Source: Cephalopachus bancanus
Taxonomy: Eukaryota; Chordata; Mammalia; Primates; Tarsiidae
Direction: 5' to 3'
Assembly: GCA_027257055.1 (NCBI GenBank)
Contig: JAPVLO010000039.1
Location: forward strand, 6,726,501-6,790,500
DNA length: 64,000 nt
In this document: piece after piece, positions 46,101-54,979 of the stretch
Position numbering within the stretch: position 1 is the stretch's first letter
How the letters are laid out: each line of letters begins with the position of its first letter
Translations under genes and position numbers: made by a program
The notes under the pieces: model-generated
Seen by the model: only the letters and a program-made list of their open reading frames with translations
Database searches by the model: none
Told to the model about the DNA's origin: nothing

Positions 46101-49100
46101 TGCCATGTTGCTCAGGCTGGTCTTGAACCCCTGAGCTCAGGCAATCCTCTCACCTTGGTCTCCCAAAGTGCTGGAATTATAGGCTTGAGTTGCTGCACCC
46201 AGCCATCTGTTTTACTTTTTAGAAATAAAAACCATAGTGATTTTTAAAATTCAAAAAACAGACATTTTGCCATTTAAAATATTTTCTTTAAAAGTATAGT
46301 CTTGCGATAACCAGATTCAGTAAGTACAACTCATGGGCCTTTTTCTGTCTGGCTGGTGTCTAGGCTCTTGGATGTGTAAGCTGCTTCCATTTTTTTCTGG
46401 AAATGGAGGCACCTATCCCCACAGAGCCTTGATTTATATATGTATGTATGTGTAAGTTGGAGTCTCACTCAGTCATCCAGGCTGTCATGCACTGTCACGC
46501 TCAGGACCACCGCAGCCTCCACCTGCTGGGCCCCGGCGATCCTTCCGCCTCAGCCTTCCAAGCAGCTGGAACTACAGGCGGGCACAACCACGCCCAGCTA
46601 GAGCCTTGATTTTTCTAGTGCATTTCCATTGGTTGGATTCTGTCTCCCTCTGTGGGTTTCAAACTTCTGACAAGTGGAGTCTGTACTTATCACACCCCAC
46701 TGGGTAACAGGCAAAGGTAACCAAGGGAAGAACGTGGGGTAGGCACTGGCCCATGTGTCTGACTTTTGTGACACTCCTGAATTGTAGGAAAAGACAAACT
46801 CCTTCCTACAACTGCAGGTGGCTGGGAACATGTGGATGGAGCAGGGTTCAGATATGTCCCCAAGGAGGTCGAGGCAGGAGCCTGGATGGTTCAGGGAAAC
46901 CCAGGAAGACAGGAGGGTTCAGTCTTTCTTAAGACTCTCACAATAACACAGGGTCTGCCTCCCCACCCTTCTCTTTTTTTCATGTGGACTGGCCACTCCC
47001 ATTCAGAGCCACTACTGAGAACTTACCTGCCAGCACTGTGGGGGGGAAGGGACAGTGCCTTCCTTCCTGGAGCAGTTTTTCGTAGTCATATTTTTTAATC
47101 ATGGAAAAGGGGAGGGAAAGCTCTTCTTTACTGCTGAATGCCAGCTAATACAAATGTGGAATGACTGAATTAAAAAATTTCCATTATGCAAATACCAGTA
47201 TAATAACTGACACAGGCAGGAATTGGCAGATGCTAAAATTTTAGAGGAAGGTTGTTAGAGAACAAGATATTTATACCTCTCAAAGTATCACGCCCCCAGT
47301 TACTTAATAATTATATAGGAAATAATGTATATTGACAGTGAGGAGATCTGGTAGACCCCTCTTTAGCCAAGAGACCAGTCGAAGCATCACCAGGGTGGTG
47401 TCAGTCTACCTGGATATGCTTGCCTCCAGATGGGATACACTAGGGATAGCACATGAAATTTACTATGTGGTTTTCTTGTCCAAAGCGTTTAGCCTGAATT
47501 TAATCACGTGCAACATCATCAGACAATTTTAAAATTTGGGCCATTGAACAAGGCAACTGACTTGTCCTCTTCAAAAAAAAATAATAATAATTCCGCCTCA
47601 TTACCAACAATGACAGCACCAAAAGATGAGGAGATATTTTTGGTTCCGAGAACTAAAGATTTAGTCCTGTCTTTTTGAACCAAAAATAACAAGACTCTTA
47701 AGTTCAGCCTTTGTGGATCTGAGGGTCCTTCTTCCCTCTTGGAGGAAGGAAAAGGTGCTCTTAAGCCATTTCGCCTCTCTGAGGAGCTCTCTAGTGACTG
47801 TGAAAAAGACAGCAAGAGAGGAACTGAGGACGGACCACCGGGCGGTGGCAGTGGAAGCCAAGATCACCTCCGTTCAAGTGGACTGGCCACTCCCATTCAG
47901 AGCCACTACTGAGAACTTGCCTGCCAGCACTGTGGGGGGGAAGGGACAGTGCCTTCCTGGAGCAGTTTGGTGGCCCGTTTGTGACCTTGTCCACTTATGG
48001 CCCCAGGGCACGTGCTGACCTCACACTGGTTTTCAAGGAAGGGAAAGATGACACAAGGGTCTTAGTTTCCCTAATAAAGGACCACAGACTGGGTGGTTTA
48101 AATGATAGAAACTTTTTCTCTCTCTCACAGTTCTGGAGGCCAAAAGCCTGAAGTCATCGTTGGTAGACAGGGTTGGCTCCCTCTGAGGGCTGGGAGGGAA
48201 GGATTCATTCTCGGCCTCTCTGTCAGCTTGCAGGTGGTCATCTTTTTTGAGTTTCTTCACATGATGTTCTATGTGTTTCTGTGTCCAAATTTTTCCCTTA
48301 TGTAAGGACAACATTTATATTGAATTAGGGCCTCACGCTAAGATGAGTATGATCTTTTCTTAACAAATTACATCTTCAAGAACTCTATCTCCAAATAAAA
48401 TCACATTCTGAGGTACCGAGGGTTAGGGTTTCAACCTGTAAATTTCAGAGGGGGACACAGTTGAGCCCCTAACACCAGGTTTAAGGGCATTTTGCAAGAG
48501 CTAGCCCTGGCAACCGTCAATCTGTTCTGGAAGGTTCCAGCCAATATTGCCCCTTGCTTGGCAGTCCAGGCCTCCAACAGGCTGAGGAAGTCTGCCTCTT
48601 ACCCACCTCCAGGAGGGGGGCTTCTGGGAATGCCCACACACACACACATCCACCCCACAGCACAGACCACTTCCCCTCCTTGTTCCCTGCTCCCAGAAAC
48701 AAACCGAATACCAGAAGCAGCGGGTGCGGAGCCAGCTAGAGCAGCTGTGCCAGTTTCTGGAGCAGCAAGAGCAGCTGTTTGTGGCCTGGCTGGAGGAGCT
48801 GGACCAGACCATTGGTCAGGTCAGGGAGACGTACACCACCCGTGTGTCCCGGGACATCGCCTTGCTCAACATGCTGATTGGGGAGCTGGAGGCCAAGCAG
48901 TGCCAGTCAGAATGGGAGCTTCTGCAGGTGAGTGCAGTCAGGCCTGGCCTTTCTCACACTACTGTGCCCATCAGGATGCCTTAGGCGCCCAACTCTGCCA
49001 TCAGCTCTTACTCCGAACCAGTGAGTAATAGGCCTCTGAGGCCTGGGGTAGGACTTGGTCTTGCTGACCTACAATGCCTCTTGTGTCTAGACCCCTTTCT

Positions 49101-49499
49101 GAGGCCTCTCAGGTGCCCAGGGTGGCCTAGCATCACCCAGAAGTGATCAACAGGGCTTGAGGGCAGTTCTATCACAGGCCCTGCCAGCCAGGCTATACTT
49201 TGCCTGCTTAGAATTAGAACTGGCCAGGCGCAGTGGCTCATGCGTATAATCCCAACACTTTGGGAGGTGGAACCAAGAGGATTGCCTGAGCCCACAGGTC
49301 TGAGACCAGCCTGGGCAACTTGGCGAGACCTTGTCTCTATAATAATCAAAAAATTAGCCAGGCAAGGTGGCACATGCCTATGGTTCCAGCTACTTGGAAG
49401 GCTGAGGTGGAAGGATCACCTGAGCCCAGCAGGTCGAGGCTGTGGTGGCCATGAGCATGTCACTGCACTCCAGCCTGGGTGACAGAGTGAGACTTTGAC

Positions 49500-49530
<31 letters not shown>

Positions 49531-52394
49531 TTAGAAATGAGGAGAGGTCCTCCAGTTTCGCTGACACCCTGGGGCTGGGTGCCTTGGTTAGGGCAGGGAG
49601 CTGCTGAAAGTCCAAGGGCCCAGGAGGAGAGGCTAGGAGTCAGCACAGCCTCTAAGAGGCTGGTAATGGACAGCTTCCCTCTTTTCTCTCCTAGGACACC
49701 AAGGACATCAGAGATATCTTGTGCAGGTACAGAGAGGTCCCATGGTGTGCCCTTGTGTGTCTCGCAGGAAGCATTTGAAAGAGACAGTCCTAGAAGGGAC
49801 CTGGGAGGAAGACACTTCTAACTCTGGGTAACTGTGGCTCCAGACTCCTCCCATTCCCTGAAGCTTCCTGTGGCCCTTCTGGATCTGCATAGGGAGAAGT
49901 GAACCTGGTTGGGAGGGAGGCTGACCAGATGGGGCTGCAGACCAGGAAGGATGAATTCAGCTTGTCCTGCTGAAACGAGAATGAGGCTTCCTAAGAAGCC
50001 TCTGGAATGGATTGTGTCCCAGGCAATTCTCCTCATGAAAACTGCCCCTGTAGAACTGCTAGTGACCTTGGGGTAGGAAGCACATTCTGGGAGTCTCTGA
50101 GGAGCCCCTTTGGAGTGGAGCTGTGCCAAGCCCCGCAGGCAGGGAAAGGGAGGGAGGGAGGAGTCTGAGCCTTAGAATCACTGGGGTGCTTTACAAAGTC
50201 ATGATGTCCTTTTGTGTCTGGATTTTTTTCCCTTAGCATAATGTCTTCAAGGTTCACCTATGCTGTAACTTTATATGACTGTATAACTGTCCATTGTATG
50301 TACATACCACATTTTGTTTATCCATTCATTGACATTTGGATTTTTTCTAACTTTTGACTATCGTGGATGCTATGAACACTTATCTGTGTACAAATATCTG
50401 CTTGAGACCCGCTTCAAATTATTTTTGGTATATACCAGAAGTGGAATTGCTGGATAATACGGTAATTCTATGTTTAATTTTTTTGAGGAAACACCATACT
50501 ATTTCCCACAGTGGCTGCATCATTTCATATTCCCACCAGCAATGCACAAGGGTTCCAATTTCCCTGCTTCCTTGCCAACATTTGTTATTTTCTATTGTTG
50601 CTGTTGTTAAAATTGTCATCCTAATGGATATAAAGTGATATTTTATCGTGTTTTTTCCTCTCACTTATTATCATTTTTACTTCAATAGAAAGAAAATGAC
50701 TAGGGAAGAATAATTAATTTGACATAGCTAAATCTGGTAGATAACAATATCAATATCATTTGAAAGCCATTGTGAAAACTCATTGTGGTTTTGAAATCTG
50801 TGTTTTTTAAAGCTTCCCAGTAGGTAACAATCTATGACCAAAGGGCCAGGGAAATACGGCCTTGGGAAATATGAAGTGCAAAATGCACTTCCAGCTCACG
50901 GGCGCTCTGGCCACTCCTTGTTCTAGCTTTCTCTGGTCAAGTCTCTTGTCTCTAGGGCCAAGATGGTGCCTGCCCCTGAGCAGTGGGTCACTCCTCCACA
51001 GATGAAAGAGAAGATCCACCTGTTCTGCCAGAAATCAGAGTTGGTGGAGAAGAGCATGAAGAGCTTCTCAGGTAGGAGCTTGGGAGAAGATGGGAGGCAC
51101 CTACTCACTTCCTTACTGAGATCCAGGTATCCCTGAGCCCTCTCATTTCCTTTCTCTGTCTCCTACAACCTTGTTGAGCTGCTTTCAGCCTCTCCCTGAC
51201 ATATCCCTAGCCAAAGGACCTAACTGGAGCTTCTCTCTGCTCCCTTTCCCCCATTTTAGAAAAACTGAGTTCAGAAATGAAAACGTTCAATGGTGAGTAC
51301 AGTGGTGGTTGTGTGGGCTGACTAGGAATTACTGAGATGTTCCCTTGCGCTGTTGATTTGGGTGCACTTGTAGACGAGAGAAAAGCACCTTGGGCAAAGG
51401 CAGGAGAAAGGTCGTGGCAGGCCCCACAGGCTCCATGCCCAACTCATTGGCTGAGTTAACTCATTAGACCACAGTCTCCAAGGCAGACCTGGGTGCCTGG
51501 GAGTAAGGGGGTTATACCCAAGCATAGGATGCAGGGCTTTAAGCAGGGGGATCCTTGTCTTTCTTTGTTGTGGGGATAATGTCATTTTGGTCCCTCAGAA
51601 TGGAAATGCTCAGGACTTTTTCCCCTCCATCTGATTTTTCTCTGTAGTTCTGGAACTGACTGGCGTGCAGGCATATGCTGGTAAGTGCCCAGATCAAGAC
51701 AAGTGGCCTTGGCCTGCTGGGTCTCTGTGCTGTTCTCACCGCATTTCAGAAGAATACCTGTCTGTTTCCTGGAGGTGGGGGGAATCCTGTGAGGATGTTG
51801 CCCACGGACACTCAGCGGGGTATTCTAATTTTCTCTGCAGTTAATGTGCTTCTGGATGAAGAAACCGCCCACCCCAACCTCATCTTCTCCGATAATCTGA
51901 AGAGTGTGAGACTTGGAAACAAATGTGACCGGCTGCCTGATGGCCCAGAGAGATTTGATAGCTGCATCTTTACCCTGGGCTCTTCCAGCTTCCTCTCTGG
52001 CCGCCATTATTGGGAGGTAGAGGTTGGAGACAAGACAGGGTGGGTCCTGGGAGTCTGCAAGGCATCCCTGAGCAGGAAGGGGAGCATAACTCTGTCGCCA
52101 GAGAATGGCTACTGGGTGGTGATGATGATGAAACGAAATGAGTACCAGGCAACCACCTTTCCTCCGACCCGCCTGCAAATAAGAGAACCCCCTAAGCGTG
52201 TGGGCATCTTCCTGGATTTCACAGCTAGAGGCATTTCCTTTTACAATGTGACAGCCAGATCCCACATCTATACATTCTCCCGTTTCTCTTCCTCTGGGCC
52301 TCTTCAACCTATCTTCAGCCCTGGGGCACATGATGGGGGAAAGAACATGAGTCCTCTGACCATCTGTCCAGTGGGTAGACAGGGGCCTCACTGA
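36899..52394 (+). CDS. MEFV: MEFV (pyrin), inflammasome sensor, complete coding region
   Basis: Ten coding exons: 36899-37175, 40486-41286, 44074-44414, 44819-44914, 48697-48927, 49695-49726, 50956-51071, 51260-51292, 51648-51680 and 51841-52394. They give 2514 nt and 837 residues; human pyrin has 781. Exons 1, 4, 5, 7, 8, 9 and 10 equal the human lengths (277, 96, 231, 116, 33, 33, 554). The domains are PYD (1-92), basic linker (93-427), B-box (428-460), coiled coil (about 470-600) and B30.2/SPRY (about 650-837). Pyrin is a cytosolic sensor that responds to RhoA inactivation and recruits ASC through its PYD to activate caspase-1. The two PKN/14-3-3 serines (human S208, S242) are present as S205 (RRNAS) and S239 (RPKS), so phospho-control is probably kept. 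No disabling mutation. Exon 2 is longer than in human and exon 6 has two possible acceptors. The start ATG has G at -3 and +4. Confidence 0.93.
37399..37712 (+). repeat. Alu in MEFV intron 1
   Basis: TCAGCTGGGCATGATGGCTCA to an A-rich tail with AAAAACAAACAAAAAAAA. Confidence 0.9.
37853..38155 (-). repeat. Young Alu of the 5-nt-deletion subfamily, perfect target-site duplication
   Basis: GGTCTCGCTGCCCAGG at 38054-38069. Flanks ACAAGGGTATTTC at 37840-37852 and 38156-38168 are identical (13 bp). Confidence 0.95.
38170..38275 (+). repeat. Pyrimidine-rich low-complexity run
   Basis: TTCTTTCTCTTCCTCTCTCC and TTTCTTCCTTCCTTCTTC. Confidence 0.8.
38276..39199. other. MEFV intron 1, mostly unrecognised sequence
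   Basis: AT-rich, with TTTATTTATTTACTTACTTA near 38562 and an Alu left-arm scrap at 38869-38930 (CTCCTGCCTTGGCCTCCC). Nothing else supported. Confidence 0.5.
39200..39494 (-). repeat. Alu in MEFV intron 1
   Basis: T run, GAGTTGGAGTCTCACTCC; ends CCATGCCCAGCTGA. Confidence 0.92.
39790..40067 (-). repeat. Alu lacking its 5' end
   Basis: T run, GAGTGGAAGACTCACTC; stops at GGGATTACAGGCC without the GAGCCACC end. Confidence 0.9.
40075..40367 (-). repeat. Alu in MEFV intron 1
   Basis: TTTTTTTCTTTGAGTTAGAG to CTGAGTCCGGCTGA, 118 bp upstream of exon 2. Confidence 0.92.
40486..41286 (+). CDS. MEFV: MEFV exon 2 (linker with 14-3-3 sites), extended
   Basis: Acceptor TTTTCAG|AATATCC, donor CTTCAG|GTAAGA, 801 nt in phase with exons 1 and 3. 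Human exon 2 is 633 nt, so this one would carry 56 extra codons after NPEHP (human exon 2 ends just after its NPEH motif). It encodes the phospho-serines S205 and S239 with arginine at -3. It is rich in Ser, Pro, Glu and Arg, with no folded domain seen. If intron 2 is retained, the frame runs on into the Alu at 41361. Confidence 0.85.
41361..41651 (+). repeat. Alu 74 bp after MEFV exon 2
   Basis: CCAAGCTGGATGTGGTGGCTC to CGACTCAAAAAAAAG. Confidence 0.92.
41777..42060 (+). repeat. Alu, right arm slightly shortened
   Basis: TAGGCCGGGCTTTGTGGCTCA. AAATGCATGTA before and AAATGCCTGTA after look like an 11-bp target-site duplication with one change. Confidence 0.92.
42280..42620. repeat. Old interspersed repeat, family not named
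   Basis: GAATAACAGACACCCAAATAC, GATAGAAGCTTGTTCCTC resembles a widely seen mammalian repeat (ACAGTGGCTTAAACAAGATAGAAG type). The first stretch is 42332-42352. Confidence 0.4.
42625..42852 (+). repeat. Alu, 5' truncated
   Basis: Starts inside the left arm (AGCCTGGACAACATAGTGAG), ends in AAATAAATAAATAAAA. Confidence 0.88.
42853..43404. other. MEFV intron 2, nothing recognised
   Basis: No supported feature. Confidence 0.5.
43405..43697 (-). repeat. Alu in MEFV intron 2
   Basis: TTTCTTTTGAGTTGGAGTCTC to CTGTGCCTGGCC. Confidence 0.92.
44074..44414 (+). CDS. MEFV: MEFV exon 3 (B-box zinc finger)
   Basis: 341 nt (human 350, three codons fewer), acceptor TTCGCAG|GGAGG, donor TACAAG|GTAGGT. The B-box ligands are visible as CKRH, CEDH, CLIC and HRGH (residues 428-460), ending [13 protein letters not shown]. 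This TRIM-type B-box is followed by the coiled coil. Confidence 0.93.
44819..44914 (+). CDS. MEFV: MEFV exon 4 (coiled coil)
   Basis: 96 nt, too short to stand out as an ORF. Acceptor TTTCCCAG|GAGCAAATT, donor TTTCTG|GTAAGG. Encodes [20 protein letters not shown] and on to FL, a heptad-patterned helix. Confidence 0.92.
45261..45546 (-). repeat. Young Alu of the 5-nt-deletion subfamily, perfect target-site duplication
   Basis: GGTCTCACTGCCCAGG at 45445-45460. ACTCTTTTGTATGTTT at 45245-45260 and 45547-45562 are identical (16 bp). Confidence 0.95.
45582..45870 (-). repeat. Alu, old type
   Basis: TCTAGAGACAGGGCCTTGCTC to CACACCTAGCCTG. Confidence 0.9.
45906..46204 (-). repeat. Alu in MEFV intron 4
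   Basis: TTTCATTTTGAGTTTGGAGTC. TTATTTATTTATTTATTT expands the middle A-rich region. Confidence 0.92.
46436..46599 (-). repeat. Solo right-arm Alu with its own target-site duplication
   Basis: Only the right monomer is present, from a TATATGTATGTATGTGTAAG tail through GTTGGAGTCTCACTC to CCACGCCCAGCT. AGAGCCTTGATTT at 46423-46435 and 46600-46612 is identical, so it was inserted as a monomer. It carries young-type bases such as CACCTGCTGGGCCCCGGCG. Confidence 0.85.
46984..47078 (+). repeat. Local duplication, copy 1 (MEFV intron 4)
   Basis: Starts GTGGACTGGCCACTCCCATT. Matches 47878-47968 with one substitution and a 4-bp TTCC difference. Confidence 0.95.
47878..47968 (+). repeat. Local duplication, copy 2 (MEFV intron 4)
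   Basis: Second copy, 894 bp downstream of copy 1, same orientation. Ends GGAGCAGTTT, after which the two flanks diverge at once. Confidence 0.95.
48062..48476. repeat. Old interspersed repeat, family not named
   Basis: Shows the common mammalian pattern ..CACAGACTGGGTGGTTTAAA, CACAGTTCTGGAGGCC, GTGTCCAAATTTTTCCC, GGGGGACACAGTTGAG, in that order. Confidence 0.55.
48697..48927 (+). CDS. MEFV: MEFV exon 5 (coiled coil)
   Basis: 231 nt, acceptor CTCCCAG|AAACAAACC, donor CTGCAG|GTGAGT. Encodes [20 protein letters not shown] through [16 protein letters not shown], a long helix rich in Gln, Glu and Leu that mediates pyrin oligomerisation in this family. Confidence 0.94.
49212..49527 (+). repeat. 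Alu with long uninterrupted A tail
   Basis: CTGGCCAGGCGCAGTGGCTCA. The tail at 49501-49527 is 27 A, the longest here, and lies 167 bp upstream of MEFV exon 6. Confidence 0.93.
49695..49726 (+). CDS. MEFV: MEFV exon 6 (micro-exon, two possible acceptors)
   Basis: 32 nt from acceptor CTCCTAG|GACACC to donor TGCAG|GTACAG, encoding [10 protein letters not shown] plus part of R. The human exon is 23 nt. A second AG nine bases in (CACCAAG|GACATC, start 49704) would give exactly 23 nt in the same frame. Which is used cannot be decided here, though the first AG has the better pyrimidine tract. Confidence 0.75.
50200..50660 (-). repeat. L1 3'-end fragment
   Basis: TTGTTTATCCATTCATTGAC, TATACCAGAAGTGGAATTGC, CAGCAATGCACAAGGGTTCC: L1 tail read in reverse, in MEFV intron 6. 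Confidence 0.8.
50956..51071 (+). CDS. MEFV: MEFV exon 7
   Basis: 116 nt, acceptor TGTCTCTAG|GGCCAAG, donor CTTCTCAG|GTAGGA. Encodes [20 protein letters not shown] through EKSMKSFS, as in human pyrin between the coiled coil and B30.2. Confidence 0.92.
51260..51292 (+). CDS. MEFV: MEFV exon 8 (micro-exon)
   Basis: 33 nt, acceptor CCATTTTAG|AAAAACTG, donor CAATG|GTGAGT; encodes [11 protein letters not shown] across its junctions. Confidence 0.9.
51648..51680 (+). CDS. MEFV: MEFV exon 9 (micro-exon)
   Basis: 33 nt, acceptor CTCTGTAG|TTCTGG, donor ATGCTG|GTAAGT; encodes [11 protein letters not shown] across its junctions. Confidence 0.9.
51841..52394 (+). CDS. MEFV: MEFV exon 10 (B30.2/SPRY domain and stop)
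   Basis: 554 coding nt, the same as human, acceptor TTCTCTGCAG|TTAATG, stop TGA at 52392-52394. The full PRY-SPRY is present: [84 protein letters not shown]. Residues aligned to human M680, V726, A744 and R761 are I, A, S and H; the residue aligned to M694 is M. Confidence 0.96.
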
Positions 52395-52574
52395 ACATCC
52401 ATCGCTGCATCTCTAACCCAGCTTCTGGCCTCTGTATCTTGCATTCATGCACTCAACAGTAATGGAACACCTACTGGGCACCAGCTGCCACAGGAAATGT
52501 AATGAATAACAAAAGAGTCACTGGGCCCAAGGAGCTTACCCAGGCATAGCAGAGGCAAACTAGGTATGAAAATA
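52395..52574 (+). other. MEFV: MEFV 3' untranslated region
   Basis: Follows the TGA. No AATAAA before the L1 at 52575; ATGAATAAC at about 52501 is only a weak candidate poly(A) signal. Confidence 0.5.
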
Positions 52575-53075
52575 TTGTTTTCCTTTTTTTTAAACATATT
52601 TTTTATTATAAAATTGTGGGATACAGTTAAGGGTTAGGTATATAAATGTGCATCATTCAGGCACCCTTGTTAATAAGGGGTGTCTCCCCATCCCCAGACA
52701 GACACTGACTACCGTTAGTCCCACCTCCCTTCCCCTCCCTACCCCCCCATAGTTTCCCACCACTGTCAGTCCTTTTTTTATACTATCATGGTAGATGTTC
52801 AAGGTCCACTATATGAGTGAGAACATGTGATACTCAGATCTTTGTTTCTGTGAGCGATCACTCAGTATTAAAGACTCTAGTTCCATCCAGGTTGCTGCGA
52901 AATTCATGATTTTGTTCTTTTTATGGCTGCATAGTATTCCATCGTGTATATGTACCACATTTCTTTAATCCAGTCCTCTTTTGATGGACAGTATGGTTGG
53001 TTCCAGGTTCTTGCTATTGTGAACAATGCTGCGATAAACATTCGTGTGCAGGTATCTTTTTGATAGAGTGATTTG
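52575..53075 (-). repeat. L1 3' end including ORF2 C terminus
   Basis: On the minus strand a decayed frame contains the L1 ORF2 end (TMEYYAAIK), followed by 3' untranslated sequence running left to about 52575. Confidence 0.85.
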
Positions 53076-53356
53076 AGTTCACACCAATGACATGCACTGA
53101 ATTTCAGAGAAGGAAGTGCATGGCTGTTGCACAATCAATCCTCATATGAATCAGCACTCTCAGATGCTGCTGAGCAGAAGATCCTGCCCTCAGTCTTCCC
53201 TCAGAGCCCCATGGCAGGGATGTGTCCCCTTTTCCCATCTGCCCCTGTCTTGAGGGACATGGGAATGCCTGGAGAAAACACAAGCAGACTGGATGGTTAT
53301 ATTAGTATTTGGGTACCTGGATTAATGAACTATGATTCTTAAGAAAATTGACTGGG

Positions 53357-53640
53357 AGCCGGGCTCGGTGGCTCAGCCTGTAACCCCGCACCTTTGGGAG
53401 GCTGAGGTGAGTGAATTTCCTGAGTCCGCGGATTCGAGACCTGCCTGGGCAGCAAGACCTCATCTCTACAAAAAATCAGCTGGGCGTGGTAGCGCTTGCC
53501 TGTAATTCTGGCTACTTGGAAGGCTGAGGCGGAAGGATCGCCAGAGCCCAGCAGGTCAAGGTTGTGGTGGCCGGGAGCCGCCACTGCACTCCAGTCTGGG
53601 CGACAGAGTGAGACTCCAACTCAAAAAAAAAGAAAGAAAA
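53357..53640 (+). repeat. Alu of the 5-nt-deletion subfamily
   Basis: CTGGGCAGCAAGACCTC near 53445. AGAAAATTGACTGGG before (53342-53356) and AGAAAACTGACTGGG after (53635-53649) is a 15-bp target-site duplication with one change. Confidence 0.93.
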
Positions 53641-53649
53641 CTGACTGGG

Positions 53650-53940
53650 TTAGGTGCGGTGGCTCATGCCTATAATCCCAGCACTTTGGGAGGCCAAGGT
53701 GAGAGAATTGCCTGAGCTCATGGGTTCAAGACAAGCCTGGGCAACTTGGCAAGACCTCATCTCTACAACAATCAGAAAATTAGCTGGGCATGGTGGCATG
53801 TGCCTGTGCTTTCAGCTACTTGGTAGGCTGAGGTGGAAGGATCACCTGAGTCCAGCAGGTCAAGGCTACAGTCGCCGTGACCATGCCACTGTACTCCAGC
53901 CTGGGAGACAGAGTGAGACTCCAATTCAAAAAAAAAAAAG
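53650..53940 (+). repeat. Alu abutting the previous one
   Basis: TTAGGTGCGGTGGCTCATGCC to CCAATTCAAAAAAAAAAAAG. Confidence 0.92.
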
Positions 53941-54516
53941 AATGTTGAGTGGGTCTCATGAATAAACCAATTAGAAAATTTGATCATAATTGCATTTGTC
54001 ATTCAACTGATCACCGTGAGATCCCATTTCCCTATTGAATGTCATGAAAGAGGCAGGGCTGCTATATGGATAAAAATTTGATACATATTCCAAGAAGAAG
54101 AAAAAACAAATGAAGATTAAACTCCAAACTTCTCCTATCCCACCCAACTCCTCTTTCAATCTTCACTACTAGAGTTTAGATTGAACTCACAGGTTCCCCA
54201 AAGTTATGACCAGAGCAAGCAGACATACGCTCTGCTTTCTTCATAAAGCTTTGCCCTATATGTGTAATCCACATGTGAACAAAGTTAAGATGTCCTATTG
54301 CTTAGGTGTTCCCTATGTTGGCTGTGTGTTATGCCCAATTCTTTCTTGTTATAAGCTTTTTATGAACAGCTTTGTGTGTATTTTCTACCACCTTCCCATA
54401 TACATTTTTTCCCCTGTGTTACTCCTAAAATGGTTCCTGAATGTGAAATATTTGATAATTCTTGCTACAGTTTACTATACTATCTTAGGAAAGATTTATC
54501 TTTTCTATTATTATTT
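53941..54516. other. Intergenic, nothing recognised
   Basis: AT-rich; no supported feature. Confidence 0.5.
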
Positions 54517-54681
54517 TTCCTTTTTTAATTTTTTAGAGACATGGTCTTGCTCTGTTACCCAGGCTGAGTGCAGTGGAGCGACCATATCTAACTACAACCT
54601 CCAATACCTGAGCTCAAGTGATCCTCCTGCCTCAGCCTCCCAAAGTGCTGGGATTATAGTCATGAACCACCATTCCTAGCC
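54517..54681 (-). repeat. Alu monomer
   Basis: TTAATTTTTTAGAGACATGG to CATTCCTAGCC; composite of right-arm start and left-arm end. Confidence 0.8.
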
Positions 54682-54979
54682 CCTTTGAAGAGATTTTTTA
54701 AATGTAATGCTCAAAGCAATGACTGTCATTTAAAATGTTTGCTGATTTAATAGGGATGTAATAGGGTCTTACCTCTGTTTTATTTCATTACTTGTTAGTG
54801 AGGTTCTGAATTTTTCCATCTTAATTTCTGCTATTTGCTTAATTCTATAGAAATTGTACTGCTTCTTTGACTATCTGCTATTTGGAATCTAGATATTGAA
54901 CTTAGTTGTTTGTAGTACTTTTTCATAAATACTTTATATAGTAAATATTTACACAGCAGATGAAATTTCCCTGTCTGGT

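Noticed and set aside
52904..53134. 76-codon minus-strand frame ending in an ORF2-like sequence
   Set aside because: It is the decayed C terminus of L1 ORF2, recorded as a repeat and not as a gene.
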